NCBI GenBank assembly: GCA_963699175.1
Contig: OY969418.1
Location: forward strand, 620,001 to 684,000
Source of the DNA: JACPYM01 sp963699175
Lineage (GTDB): Bacteria > Acidobacteriota > Blastocatellia > RBC074
Length of the DNA: 64,000 bases
Reading direction: 5' to 3'
In this document: positions 1 to 9,149 of the stretch, piece by piece
How positions within the stretch are numbered: the first letter of the stretch is position 1
Layout of the letters: each line of letters starts with the position of its first letter
Position numbers and translations under genes: made by a program
Notes under the pieces: generated by a model
The model's input: the letters and a program-made list of their open reading frames with translations, nothing else
Databases searched by the model: none
Told to the model about the DNA's origin: nothing

Positions 1-1
1 G

Positions 2-592
2 CAACTGACGCCAACCGAGATTGCCATTACCTGGACGCCGCCTGTGGCCAATGAAAATGGCAACCGCCCGGCCAATATTGCGGGCTACAACATTTACCGC
101 AAGACTGGCGATAATCTCGTCCGGCTCAACGCGCAGCCGCTCCAGGAACCGCGTTTCGTAGACAAAGCATTTCAGTTCGGCACACCCTACGCTTATGAAG
201 TTCGCTCGCTGTCGTTTACACCCGGCAATGCCAATTTGAATGAAGCCATCGAAGGCAATGCGAGCGCACCGTTGGTCTTTACACCGCGTGATACTTTCCC
301 GCCTGGCGCGCCGGCTTCGATCACAATTGCCTCGATCAATGCACAGGTCTCGCTCTTCTGGCCGTCTAACCCTGAAGCCGATTTGGCGGGTTACAACATC
401 TATCGCTCGGAAGACGCGAACGCGCCCGCTGACAAATGGGTCAAGCTCAATGCCAGGCTGCACCTGCCGACGACCTTCCGTGATGATCGCGTGCAAGTGG
501 GCAAAACCTATTTCTACCAAGTCACTGCGGTGGACACGGCGGGCAACGAAAGCGCGCGGTCGGAAGTAAAAAGCGAGACAGTCAATCCCTAG
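2..592 (+). CDS. Fibronectin type III domain protein, C-terminal part (5' end outside window)
   Basis: The reading frame is open from the window edge and ends at a TAG at 590-592; the GTG at 44 is internal, because coding-like FN3 sequence continues upstream of it. Two fibronectin type III-like repeats are visible, each with the pattern 'aGYNIYR' near the start and 'Y.YeV.a.d..GNeS' near the end. The second ends in 'AVDTAGNESARSEV'. Such repeats are usually extracellular beta-sandwich spacers in secreted or surface proteins of this phylum. No catalytic domain lies inside the visible part, so the function of the whole protein cannot be given. The family call is secure; the length and cell location are inferred. 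Confidence 0.8.
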   Translation, partial: QLTPTEIAITWTPPVANENGNRPANIAGYNIYRKTGDNLVRLNAQPLQEPRFVDKAFQFGTPYAYEVRSLSFTPGNANLNEAIEGNASAPLVFTPRDTFPPGAPASITIASINAQVSLFWPSNPEADLAGYNIYRSEDANAPADKWVKLNARLHLPTTFRDDRVQVGKTYFYQVTAVDTAGNESARSEVKSETVNP

Positions 593-634
593 TTGGGTCG
601 TTCATTTCGAGTAAGCAATAGCGGAGTAATAGTA

Positions 635-1066
635 ATGATAAAGTCTGCTTTGATCTTAACTTTTTTCGTCGTGCTGTTGACTGTCCTGAACGTGGCGTGT
701 GAAAGAGCCACAACCCTCACCTTTGAAGGTGGTAATCCACCTAAATTTGTTATGACTGGAAGCGGTTCTCTAGGACTTCTACGGGTTCGCGGCCCCGAAA
801 GGCAAAGAGAGGCATTAGGAGAAACAGCTTTCCTTTATTGGGAAATTGAACCCGCCACACCTAACTCTGATCGTTCTGTTGAGAAGATGGGGGCAATAAC
901 TTATGGTCAGGTACCGCCTGGCTATAAACAAATATACCCAGAGAATGGAATGGCTCCTCCGCTTATTGAAGAGAAAGTCTATAACATCAGGATAGCCGCA
1001 AATAATGCGCCGGGAATTATCAAGGATTTTATGATCAAAAACGGTAAAGTTTCGGAAGCACCATAA
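635..1066 (+). CDS. Putative small lipoprotein
   Basis: A 143-residue protein of unknown function. The ATG at 635 is chosen over the upstream TTG at 593 because it follows a GGAG at 622-625 and starts a lipoprotein signal: MIK, then a hydrophobic run ending LTVLNVAC (lipobox Cys about residue 22). The mature part has no family I recognise. It lies 42 bp after the FN3 gene on the same strand, so the two may be co-transcribed. Base use is richer in A and T than in its neighbours, which may indicate separate acquisition. It could be a lineage-specific envelope lipoprotein; nothing in the sequence shows a substrate or partner. Confidence 0.6.
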   Translation: MIKSALILTFFVVLLTVLNVACERATTLTFEGGNPPKFVMTGSGSLGLLRVRGPERQREALGETAFLYWEIEPATPNSDRSVEKMGAITYGQVPPGYKQIYPENGMAPPLIEEKVYNIRIAANNAPGIIKDFMIKNGKVSEAP

Positions 1067-1181
1067 TTACTCCTCAATCATTGCAATTTATTAGCATTGA
1101 ATTGCAGCACAAGATTCGGATAGATCACCTAGCCATAGCCATGTCAAGATCGCGTTCATCAACTCAGAAGGAGAAAATGCG

Positions 1182-2267
1182 ATGACAACTGCTACAATGA
1201 CTCAAACCGCTAACAACCAATTGAACGATGCCCGCTGCTGGCAAGCCTTGCAGGAGCGCGATCAACAATTCGACGGGCTTTTCTATTACGGTGTGAAAAC
1301 AACCGGCGTATATTGCCGCTCTTCCTGCGCCTCGCGGCAACCGAAGCGTGAGAATGTCAGCTTCTTCGCGCTGCCTGAAGCTGCGCGGCAAGCCGGTTTT
1401 CGTGCCTGCCGCCGCTGTCACCCCGACCGTACGCAGCCGCGCGATCCGCAAGCAGAGCTAATTCAAAGCGTCTGCCGGTTAATAGACGCGGCAACCGAAG
1501 AATTGCCCGATCTCGCCACGTTGAGCGCCGAGGTACGACTCAGCCAATTCCATCTGCAACGCTTGTTCAAAAAGCTGATGGGCATCACACCACGCCAATA
1601 TGCCGAAGCGCACCGCACCTCGGTTCTCAAAGCGCACCTGCAAGCTGGCGACAGCGTGAGCACAGCGACATACGAAGCCGGCTACGGCTCGAGTAGTAGG
1701 CTCTATGAAAAAGCCGCCGAACAATTGGGAATGACACCAGCAGTTTATCGTAAGGGAGGCAAAGGTATGAAGATCAACTATGCGATTGCTGATTGTCCGT
1801 TGGGTTTGTTGCTCGTTGGGGCGACGGAGAAGGGCATCTGCTCAGTCACGCTGGGCGATGATGCGGAAAAGCTACGACACGATTTGGCGGCTGAATTTCC
1901 ACAAGCCGACATCGAATGCGATGAGGTCGAATTGCAACACCACGTGCAAACGCTGATCGCTAATTTGGAAGGCCGATTGCCACATCCTGATCTGCCGCTC
2001 GACGTGCGCGGCACTGCGTTTCAACTACGTGTGTGGGAAGAGCTGCGGCGCATCCCACACGGCCAGACCATTTCTTACAGCGAGTTAGCGCGCCGTATCG
2101 GACAGCCTACGGCAACACGCGCAGTGGCGAGAGCTTGTGCGACCAACCCGGCGGCGATCATTACGCCCTGCCATCGCGTAGTGCGTGAGGGCGGCGAGTT
2201 GGCTGGCTATCGTTGGGGGCTGGAAAGGAAACAGGCGTTGCTTCGACAGGAAAAGGAGAGCAGTTAA
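1182..2267 (+). CDS. ada: Bifunctional Ada: AraC-type regulator and methylated-DNA-protein cysteine methyltransferase
   Basis: Ada removes methyl groups from alkylated DNA and, once methylated, activates the adaptive response. The 361-residue protein has the full E. coli-type order. The N-terminal zinc domain carries the four cysteines C45, C49, C76 and C79 (VYCRSSC and CRRCHPD), C45 being the phosphotriester methyl acceptor by homology. An AraC helix-turn-helix spans about 95-185. The O6-alkylguanine methyltransferase domain carries the acceptor Cys330 in PCHRVV. Start ATG 1182 follows an AGAAGGAGA-like ribosome site at about 1168-1176. All key residues are present, so it should be active. 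The gene stands alone; no alkB or alkA is seen nearby. Confidence 0.95.
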   Translation: MTTATMTQTANNQLNDARCWQALQERDQQFDGLFYYGVKTTGVYCRSSCASRQPKRENVSFFALPEAARQAGFRACRRCHPDRTQPRDPQAELIQSVCRLIDAATEELPDLATLSAEVRLSQFHLQRLFKKLMGITPRQYAEAHRTSVLKAHLQAGDSVSTATYEAGYGSSSRLYEKAAEQLGMTPAVYRKGGKGMKINYAIADCPLGLLLVGATEKGICSVTLGDDAEKLRHDLAAEFPQADIECDEVELQHHVQTLIANLEGRLPHPDLPLDVRGTAFQLRVWEELRRIPHGQTISYSELARRIGQPTATRAVARACATNPAAIITPCHRVVREGGELAGYRWGLERKQALLRQEKESS

Positions 2268-2294
2268 TAGCCTGTGCAAAATCAAACCACAAAA

Positions 2295-2399
2295 CAGCGG
2301 GACAGGACTGACAGGATTGTGCAAGATGAAAGAAGTTTGGAACGGCTACTGCGCTTAACCAATCCTGGGAAACCCTGTCTATCCTGTCCACTGCCGCTG
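2295..2399. repeat. Imperfect inverted repeat between convergent genes
   Basis: The left part at 2295-2319 (CAGCGGGACAGGACTGACAG and on) pairs imperfectly with the right part at 2374-2399, which reads CCTGTCTATCCTGTCC then CACTGCCGCTG. Both carry tandem 'CCTGTC' words. It lies between the converging ends of ada and the AsmA gene, so it may act as a transcript end for both. Words of this kind are common as dispersed intergenic repeats in many bacteria. Confidence 0.5.
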
Positions 2400-2427
2400 T
2401 TCCAATGTTGCCGTGCTTCGATTTAGA

Positions 2428-4311
2428 TCAAGATTTCTTTTTGAACATATCCAGCACGCCCTTCAACGTCTCAGCCGGTTTCTTTTCTAACGGCGGGAGC
2501 GCGCGCTCTTTCACACGTGTCGCCGCTCGTTGCTGCAATATAGAGTTGTTCAAGCTGAAGTTTGGATGGTCAATTGGCCCACTCAACTTCAACGGCACGG
2601 CCAGACCACTCTGATCCATAAAGAAGTTGCCTGTTTGCGTGAGGGCGCTGCCAGCAATGCTAAACACTTCTGTGATTGGAGCAGCAGCTTTCCCGCCAAT
2701 CGGAAGATCAGGCATAGCCAACTTCGATAACCCCGCGCTCAAGTGGGCGAGCAATTCGTAATCAACCGTCATTGGCTCGCCGAGTTGCAATGCGCCATCA
2801 CCCGTGACGCGGACATCTTCCATCACAAGTTCCAAATCGCTCGTGCCGATCTTGCCGCGCTCGAATCTGAGGTTAGTCTTGAGCAGGCTGAAGTTGGTGC
2901 TGCCACCGCCGCCGGGCATGCGCACGAGCTTGCCTAAGACACCGACTTGCTTATTGAGATCGAAGCCAGTGAACTTGCCATCGTGGATCGCTATTGAACC
3001 GGTTCCTGTCAACGATTTGGCGAAGGCGTTCGCTGCCCCCGCTTGTCCGCGCACATTGAGCGAGCCATCGGCGCGCCCGTGAATAGTGCTCGGCTTGCCA
3101 GTGGCTGATAGGAACTGATTGAAGTCTAGCTCGTTGAAGCGACCTTGCAACGCCACGTCCGGCGAGCCGCCAGCCAGTTCGATGCGCACTAGGCCTTGAT
3201 ACGTGCCACCAGAAAATTTTACGCGAAACGGATCGAGCATGAGCGTCTCGTTCTGCCAAACTGCTTTGCCCTGCGCGTCCGTACAGTGAAGATCGTTAAC
3301 CACCAGCTTGCCGATGGCGAGTTGGCCTTCGGCGCGCAATGACGTGCGTGTGGCCTGTGCAGTTTTCTGCTCGGACTTTGCCAGCGCCTCTTGCCACTCA
3401 GTGACGTACACTTGATCGGCTTTCAAATCGAAAGCCATAGCGGGCCGATCAAAGTGCTGGATTTCCAGCCAGCCGGTCAATTGGCTGCGACTGAATTGAG
3501 CACGCAGGTTATCCACCCGGCATAGATCGTCGCCAACACTCACATCACCCGCAAGATTTTCCAGCGGCTTTTTCAACTGTGGTACGCGCAACGACAGGTT
3601 GGTCAATTGCCCTTGCCAGGTAAATTTGTTGTTGGCGGCGGCTACAGGCCTGGGCGTGACTGTGCCCGCCACTTCAAACCTTTCGGCTGCTTTAGGCAAG
3701 TGCAAGGCCAGCTTGAAGGCGAAGGCCTGCTGCGCTGAAAAGCCGTCGAGAGTGAGATTGACATGCTCGTAAACCTCTTCCGTCACTGGCGCAGCATTGC
3801 GGTCAATCAACTTTACGTAACCTTCACGCAGGCGCATATCGAGCAGCGGTTGTACAGGTTCCGGCGCGGAGTTTTGCAACGGCTTGAGCGTGCTCCAATT
3901 CCACTTGCCTGCGCCAGCATTGATAGCTGTCACCTGCGGCTCGGTTAGGTCTAGCGCGGTGACTTGAAACTGGCCGCGCAGCAAGGGCATCAGAGCAAGT
4001 TGCACGAGCACGGTTTTCGCTTTGAGAAAATCGCCTGATGCGAAGCTTGGATCATCGCCGATGGCGACATCGTCCACCTTAACGCTGACCGCGGGCAGCA
4101 AGCTGAGGAGCGACAGATTTCCCAGCTTGACCGATCTTCCCAGACGCTGTTCAAGTTGGCTCGCGACCGTGCCGCGATAGGTGTTGATGTCAATCAAACG
4201 CGGCACGACGAGCAGGGCAAGGCAGACAATGACGACTAAACCACCAAGGCCCAATGCAGGCTTAAACCACTTTGACGAGCGGAACGATTGGAAGGCTGTG
4301 TGTGTCTGCAT
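2428..4311 (-). CDS. AsmA family envelope protein
   Basis: A 627-residue protein with one N-terminal membrane segment (about residues 18-37, LGLGGLVVIVCLALLVVPRL) followed by a long periplasmic beta-rich region. The N-terminal part, with 'IDINTYRGTVASQLEQRLGR' just after the membrane anchor, is typical of AsmA. The C-terminal part ('TGTGSIAIHDGKFTGFDL') matches the conserved AsmA tail. AsmA-like proteins are thought to act in lipid or outer-membrane homeostasis at the periplasmic face of the inner membrane; the precise role here is inferred from family only. The end is Lys-rich (DMFKKKS). It is transcribed toward ada and appears monocistronic. Confidence 0.85.
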   Translation of the reverse strand: MQTHTAFQSFRSSKWFKPALGLGGLVVIVCLALLVVPRLIDINTYRGTVASQLEQRLGRSVKLGNLSLLSLLPAVSVKVDDVAIGDDPSFASGDFLKAKTVLVQLALMPLLRGQFQVTALDLTEPQVTAINAGAGKWNWSTLKPLQNSAPEPVQPLLDMRLREGYVKLIDRNAAPVTEEVYEHVNLTLDGFSAQQAFAFKLALHLPKAAERFEVAGTVTPRPVAAANNKFTWQGQLTNLSLRVPQLKKPLENLAGDVSVGDDLCRVDNLRAQFSRSQLTGWLEIQHFDRPAMAFDLKADQVYVTEWQEALAKSEQKTAQATRTSLRAEGQLAIGKLVVNDLHCTDAQGKAVWQNETLMLDPFRVKFSGGTYQGLVRIELAGGSPDVALQGRFNELDFNQFLSATGKPSTIHGRADGSLNVRGQAGAANAFAKSLTGTGSIAIHDGKFTGFDLNKQVGVLGKLVRMPGGGGSTNFSLLKTNLRFERGKIGTSDLELVMEDVRVTGDGALQLGEPMTVDYELLAHLSAGLSKLAMPDLPIGGKAAAPITEVFSIAGSALTQTGNFFMDQSGLAVPLKLSGPIDHPNFSLNNSILQQRAATRVKERALPPLEKKPAETLKGVLDMFKKKS

Positions 4312-4441
4312 AATTCCCCTGGATGGATGAAGCCCAGGGTAATGCGATCTGGGCTGTGTTGATCGTCAAACGCATCTTTGCTGATGCGCTAAACAGATGC
4401 CTGCCTCGATGAGCCTAAACTTTGTGGCTGTCGTCCGCGCT

Positions 4442-5644
4442 CTAGGGCTTAACTGGGGCAGTTGGTTTACCGGTAGCTGAATTTGGTTCAGCCTTGTCAG
4501 CCTCATCCTTCGGAGCACGATAGCCGTCGCGTGTACGCACTGACAAAGGATTGGGGCTGACGCTCACCGCAATCCTACGGTACTTGCCGTCGCGTTGCTC
4601 GTTTGACGAGTAATAACCCAGCGTGTACAGATGGCGTAATTCATCAGCAATCAGGCTCAGCACCGCAGTGGTATTTTCAAAGCCCTCGGCGCGCAAAATG
4701 CGTGCACCGGAAACAGTAGTAATCGTGCGCAGATATTCCGAGGCCACCAGAACTCGATCAGGATTGGCCACTGGCTTCTGGCTATTTATTACGCCTGATT
4801 GTTGTAGCGCAAAATCGTACGGACTGGCAGACGAAAATGAATTTTCACCTGATTCTCCGTTGAGCTGTAGTGTAGTACTCCGCAACACAAATTTAGGTTG
4901 CAGACCGGCAGCCGGGCTGGCCATGAAAGACGATTTTCCGGGTAGGCGGAGCGGGGCCAACGGCGCTGCACCCTCGTTACGAGTTTCATATTGAATGGCG
5001 TAGCAGATTACGCCGGAGCTGGCAATCAGATCAACCGTGCTGTCGTAGCTCGCTTGCTTACTGGCCGTGTCCACCCCGTCGGTTAAGACGACGATGGCTT
5101 TGCGGCCTTGCACTTTAGCGAGCTGTTCGGTGATTGCGTAGTTGATAGCGTCGTAGAGCCTGGTCGAATAGCCAGTGCGCGCCGCCTTGATAGCTTTCCT
5201 GAGCGTGCTGACATCGCCAGTGAAATCGCTGATGACGTTGATCCGGTCGTCAAAGGTCATCACCATTACGCGGTCGCGCGGCTGGAGTTGCTTGATAAAA
5301 GTTTCCGCCGCTTTCTGAATGGCGCCTAGCTTGCGCACTGTGCTGCGGCTCGTGTCAATCAACAGCACTACGCTAAAGGGTGCTTCGGTGGCGGAGAAGA
5401 CTTCGACCTTCTGAGGCTTTCCATCCTCGCGCACAGTGAAGCTCTCCTTATTCAATCCCGTCACAAAGCGGCCGTAACTATCCGTGACAACCACCGGCAT
5501 AGTGACCAGGGTCGAAAGGATTCTGATGGTTTCCTGTTTCTGTTGCTCTTGGGTTGATGGCGGATTTTGGCCGAAGACCGTCAGCCCAGCCAGCAGCGTG
5601 ATCAATGTGCAAAACAGAATTTTAGACAAACAATAATTTCGCAT
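4442..5644 (-). CDS. Acidobacterial VWFA-related exported protein
   Basis: A 400-residue exported protein: signal peptide at about 1-25, then a short beta domain ('VVVTDSYGRFVTGLNKESF', typical of the TIGR03436 leader) and a von Willebrand A domain. The MIDAS motif is intact as D97-T-S-R-S101 in 'VVLLIDTSRS', and a second acidic loop 'VVLTDGVDTAS' follows. The C-terminal region ends in the family pattern 'LGYYSSNEQRDGKYRRIAV'. VWA domains usually bind protein partners through a divalent metal; no partner is visible here. It stands apart from the VWA operon at 31.7-35.2 kb and lacks the extra N-terminal domain of those two proteins. Confidence 0.88.
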   Translation of the reverse strand: MRNYCLSKILFCTLITLLAGLTVFGQNPPSTQEQQKQETIRILSTLVTMPVVVTDSYGRFVTGLNKESFTVREDGKPQKVEVFSATEAPFSVVLLIDTSRSTVRKLGAIQKAAETFIKQLQPRDRVMVMTFDDRINVISDFTGDVSTLRKAIKAARTGYSTRLYDAINYAITEQLAKVQGRKAIVVLTDGVDTASKQASYDSTVDLIASSGVICYAIQYETRNEGAAPLAPLRLPGKSSFMASPAAGLQPKFVLRSTTLQLNGESGENSFSSASPYDFALQQSGVINSQKPVANPDRVLVASEYLRTITTVSGARILRAEGFENTTAVLSLIADELRHLYTLGYYSSNEQRDGKYRRIAVSVSPNPLSVRTRDGYRAPKDEADKAEPNSATGKPTAPVKP

Positions 5645-5900
5645 AACTGATTGCCAGAAGTTTGATTGTTAGTTCAAGTGGGAATTTTACTTTAACACCC
5701 TGACCGGAAGCAAAAGGGTGTTCCTTTTGAACGTCTGCTGGCTGGCTGCTTGCAATTGGAATAGGGCGTTCAACGCTTGTGGGAAGTATAGATAGGCTAC
5801 GGATTGGACGAATGGGACAGGTCGTCCGTCGCATCCGTCTAAGCAGTAGCCGACCACTTAGTCATTCACCAAATCTGAGATGATCAGCAATACTCAAGCT

Positions 5901-6407
<507 letters not shown>

Positions 6408-6489
6408 CTTTGAGACTGCGAAGATAAGTCTGGGGGAACAACAAGGCTTGAACTTTGGCCAGAGCGGCCCAAACCTTGGCGACTTCTTT

Positions 6490-6990
6490 TCACAGCTCTT
6501 TGAGCAGGTTGGCCATCTCGACGGCTGACATAGCCGCTTCGAAGCCTTTATTGCCCGCCTTCACGCCTGCACGGTTGATCGCTTGTTCAACCGTATCAGC
6601 GGTAATAATTCCATACGCGATGGGCACGCCAGTGGACATTGTCGCCGACGCAATCCCTTTGGTAACTTCCGCCGCAATGTAATCGAAATGCGGAGTCTCA
6701 CCGCGAATCACGGCTCCAACACAGATAATCCCATCGTAACGCCCGCTGGTCGCCAACTTCTTGGCGGCCAACGGAATTTCAAACGATCCTGGCACACGAA
6801 CCAGCGTGATTTGCTCGGCTGCTGCGCCTAAACGCAACAAAGCGTCTTGTGCGCCACCAACCAGACGACTGACGATCAAATCATTCCAGCGGCTGGCGAC
6901 GATAGCAAAGCGCAACCCGTCAGCTTTCAACTTTCCTTCTAAGATTGAAGGCGGCATCGCTTGATTCGCGGGGGCATCAGTTTTGTTCAT
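6490..6990 (-). CDS. ribH: 6,7-dimethyl-8-ribityllumazine synthase
   Basis: RibH condenses 5-amino-6-ribitylaminouracil with 3,4-dihydroxy-2-butanone 4-phosphate, the next-to-last step of riboflavin synthesis. The 166-residue protein has the family motifs 'RVPGSFEIPLAAKKL', 'GAVIRGETPHFDYIAAEV' and 'GIITADTVEQAINRAG'. The start ATG at 6990 is chosen because the longer frame to 7101 runs into the left end of the insertion sequence and adds non-homologous residues. The insertion sequence begins 89 bp upstream of this start, so the native promoter region may be altered or displaced. nusB follows. Confidence 0.95.
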   Translation of the reverse strand: MNKTDAPANQAMPPSILEGKLKADGLRFAIVASRWNDLIVSRLVGGAQDALLRLGAAAEQITLVRVPGSFEIPLAAKKLATSGRYDGIICVGAVIRGETPHFDYIAAEVTKGIASATMSTGVPIAYGIITADTVEQAINRAGVKAGNKGFEAAMSAVEMANLLKEL

Positions 6991-7070
6991 TCGCAGTGAA
7001 GTATAGTGAGCCAACAGGATGCGGTCAAGAAGTGCATAGGTTGCTCCGCACCGTAAAATTTTCTGCGGCG

Positions 7071-7078
7071 AATAATTA
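7071..7078. repeat. Left target-site duplication of the insertion sequence
   Basis: AATAATTA lies directly before the left terminal repeat and is repeated exactly at 8326-8333. The flanking G on each side makes a 9-bp match possible on sequence alone; 8 bp gives symmetrical element ends. Confidence 0.85.
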
Positions 7079-7104
7079 CTTAATGGGTGAGTTTCATTCA
7101 TGGA
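7079..7104. repeat. Left terminal inverted repeat of the insertion sequence
   Basis: Starts CTTAATGGGTGAG and ends TTCATTCATGGA. It matches the reverse complement of 8300-8325 at 25 of 26 positions, the mismatch being A in place of G in the fifth base. Confidence 0.9.
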
Positions 7105-7177
7105 CGATCTTGCCCAATTGATCGGGGTTTGAGAGCCTAAGGAGCATCTTCAACCCATTTTTCAATTGAGGCAGGTA

Positions 7178-8277
7178 ATGAAAGCAACGCACCCTTTGCG
7201 ATGCCCGAACGAGTGCGAAACCGTCGAGCAAGATTTCAAGTTGATCCGTACTTATGGGCCACACCACACGCCTTTCTATCGCTGTTTGAAATGTGGCCGT
7301 GAGTTCAGTGCGCGTCACGACAGCGTCTTTGCTGGCTTTCATACTGATGAGCAGACGATTTATCGTGTGCTCAAGGCGCTCGCCGAAGGTAACGGCATCC
7401 GTGCTTGCGCGCGCATCTTTGACATCGACAAGAACACGGTAGCGCTGATCCTTGAGCAAGCGGCCGCGCACTGCCAACGCGTGAGTGAGTGCCTGATCAA
7501 AGACTATCACCTAGAAGAATGCCAGTTGGATGAACTCTGGTCGTTTGTCAAAAAAAGGAGGCGCACCTGTCGACCCTGGAAAAACTCCAGGCCATCTATG
7601 GCGACCAGTGGGTCTGGGTGGGCTTCGACCCGCGCCACAAAGTCGTGCTCCACTTTGTAGTGGGCCGCCACGTCCAAGCGAACGCCAACCGCTTGGTCAA
7701 AGGTGTGCGCGATCGTTCAGATGGGCACTTGCCCTTATTCACGTCCGATGAGCTAGAGCAATATGACAATGCGCTGCTCGAAGCTTACGGCCTGCGCCAA
7801 GAGTTCCCGCGCACTGGCAAACGCGGGCGGCCACGCAAGCCGCGGCTCAAAGCGCCCAAGCATTTGCTCTACGCACAAGTCGTCAAGCGACGCCAACGAG
7901 GTCGCGTAGTTGAGATTACGACGCGTGTCGTCTTCGGTACGCGGAAGGCCGTAGCCGCCAAGCTCAGGCGCTCGCCGGTGAGCAAGCACATCAACACGAG
8001 CTTCGTCGAACGCAACAATCTGACGATGCGGCATCAGAACCGCCGCTTGGTGCGTAAGACGATTGCTTTTTCAAAGAAGCGCGAGTGCTTGGAGCAACAA
8101 CTCCACCTTGCCTTTGCTTATTACCATTTCGTTAAGCCTCATCTCGGTCTGCGAGAAGAGGTCAAAGGCGAAGCTAAAAAATACCGGGAACGGACTCCGA
8201 TGATGGCGGCAGGGATCACAGATCACATTTGGACAATGCCAAAACTGTTCTCCAGAGCCACTTTGGAGCTACTCTGA
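7178..8277 (+). CDS. IS1-family-like transposase, two frames joined by -1 frameshift
   Basis: The first frame runs from ATG 7178 (GAGG at 7168-7171) and encodes a zinc finger (CPNEC and CLKCG) and a helix-turn-helix, like InsA. At the A7 tract 7550-7556 a -1 slip joins it to the second frame, giving '..LWSFVKKKEAHLSTLEKL..' and a 366-residue product. The second frame holds the catalytic part. Candidate DDE residues are the Asp of 'CQLDELWSFV', the Asp of 'LFTSDELEQY' and the Glu of 'SFVERNNLTMRHQNRRL'. Without the slip the first frame stops at 7660, giving a short InsA-like protein that could act as a repressor, as in IS1. A simple frameshift mutation is possible but less likely given the slippery site exactly at the junction. 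Confidence 0.88.
7550..7557 (+). promoter_or_regulatory. Probable programmed -1 ribosomal frameshift site (A AAA AAA G)
   Basis: Seven A bases followed by G fall in the zero frame as AAA AAA AGG. Slipping back one base yields AAG GAG and continues without a stop to 8277, restoring the catalytic domain. IS1 itself uses an A-rich slippery site between insA and insB. An AGGAGG immediately downstream is unusual; no clear stem-loop was found next to it. Confidence 0.75.
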
Positions 8278-8299
8278 AAAAATCTAGCGTGATTTCATC

Positions 8300-8325
8300 T
8301 CCATGAATGAAACTCACCCACTAAG
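8300..8325. repeat. Right terminal inverted repeat of the insertion sequence
   Basis: Begins TCCATGAATGAAACTCACCC and ends CACTAAG. It is complementary to 7079-7104 with one mismatch; the second AATAATTA target copy follows at 8326-8333. Confidence 0.9.
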
Positions 8326-8355
8326 AATAATTAAAGCGGCGAGGTAATTATAAAT

Positions 8356-8434
8356 CGTGTCAGCAGCCCGCGCGTGAGCAAGGGCGTTGACTCTCATAGC
8401 CCCGGCCCTTGCTCACGCGCGGGCTGCTGACACG
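8356..8434. repeat. Long perfect inverted repeat, 30-bp arms
   Basis: The arm 8356-8385 (begins CGTGTCAGCAGCCCGCGCG) is perfectly complementary to 8405-8434, with a 19-base loop between. It lies between the insertion sequence and the sigma-factor gene, upstream of the latter by 95 bp. There is no T-run after it, so a simple intrinsic terminator is not indicated. It is one of a set of long hairpins in this window. Confidence 0.9.
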
Positions 8435-8528
8435 GCGAGCGCGCGGAATTGACTAAATGAATCAGCGCGCCTATGCTTTGCCCGCTTCGCTGAATTCTTC
8501 ACTCATTTTTTCACCATAAGGCAGCTAT

Positions 8529-9107
8529 ATGGCGGCAGACACACCTGATGACCTGACAGCATTGCTACACGCTTGGCGTAAAGGTGACGAGGTGGCGCGC
8601 GATAAGTTGATGAGCCTCGTCTACGATGAATTGCGCCGCTTGGCTGCCAGCTATCTGCGTCGTGAGCGCACGGGGCATACATTGCAACCGACCGCGCTGG
8701 TGCACGAAGCTTATCTGCAATTGATAGATCAGAGCCAAGTCAGTTGGGAGAGCCGCGCCCATTTCTTCGGAGCCGCCGCCCAACTGATGCGGCGCATATT
8801 GGTTGATCACGCGCGCGCTCACAATGCTGAAAAACGTGGCGGCGGTGAAGAACGCTTGGAACTCAACGAAGCCATCGGCGTGCCAGCACAGAAAGACCTG
8901 AACCTGCTGGCACTGGACGATGCGCTTAGCGAACTGGCCAGGATTGATCCGCAGCAGAGCCAGATCGTCGAGTTGCGCTATTTCGGCGGACTCTCGATTG
9001 AAGAGACCGCCACCGTCCTTAGCATCTCCCCCGCTACTATCAAACGCGAATGGAGCATGGCCAAAGTTTGGCTCTACCGGCAAATCAGTCGAGATGTCAG
9101 ACCTTAG
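8529..9107 (+). CDS. ECF-like RNA polymerase sigma factor (TIGR02999 type)
   Basis: A 192-residue sigma factor of the acidobacterial/planctomycetal ECF group. Region 2 is seen in 'HTLQPTALVHEAYLQLIDQ...W.SRAHFFGAAAQLMRRILVDHAR', the TIGR02999 hallmark. Region 4 is 'QIVELRYFGGLSIEETATVLSISPATIKREW', the DNA-binding helix-turn-helix. The start ATG 8529 follows AAGGCAG. The Ser/Thr kinase gene begins 43 bp after its stop. Sigma factors of this group are often encoded beside such kinases, and the kinase may modulate the sigma factor in place of a classical anti-sigma; that link is inferred from neighbourhood. Confidence 0.92.
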   Translation: MAADTPDDLTALLHAWRKGDEVARDKLMSLVYDELRRLAASYLRRERTGHTLQPTALVHEAYLQLIDQSQVSWESRAHFFGAAAQLMRRILVDHARAHNAEKRGGGEERLELNEAIGVPAQKDLNLLALDDALSELARIDPQQSQIVELRYFGGLSIEETATVLSISPATIKREWSMAKVWLYRQISRDVRP

Positions 9108-9149
9108 ACCGCAAGCCTTGAAATCCTTGTATGCACAACCAGCAATAGT

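Larger units (their letters stand above)
7079..8325 (+). mobile_element. IS1-like insertion sequence, complete, 1247 bp
   Basis: The element is bounded by 26-bp terminal inverted repeats with one mismatch (7079-7104 and 8300-8325) and by 8-bp direct repeats AATAATTA at 7071-7078 and 8326-8333, which are the expected target duplication. It carries a single transposase encoded in two overlapping frames. The 8-bp duplication, N-terminal zinc finger, two-frame layout over an A7 tract and C-terminal 'VERNNLTMRHQNRRL' are all IS1-family traits, although 1247 bp is longer than classical IS1. Its ends and target duplications are intact, suggesting a recent insertion. It sits upstream of ribH. Confidence 0.9.

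Noticed and set aside
7500..7670. Broken transposase (pseudogene)
   Set aside because: The frames join by one -1 slip exactly at an A7G site, and ends and target duplication are intact, so programmed frameshifting is the better reading.
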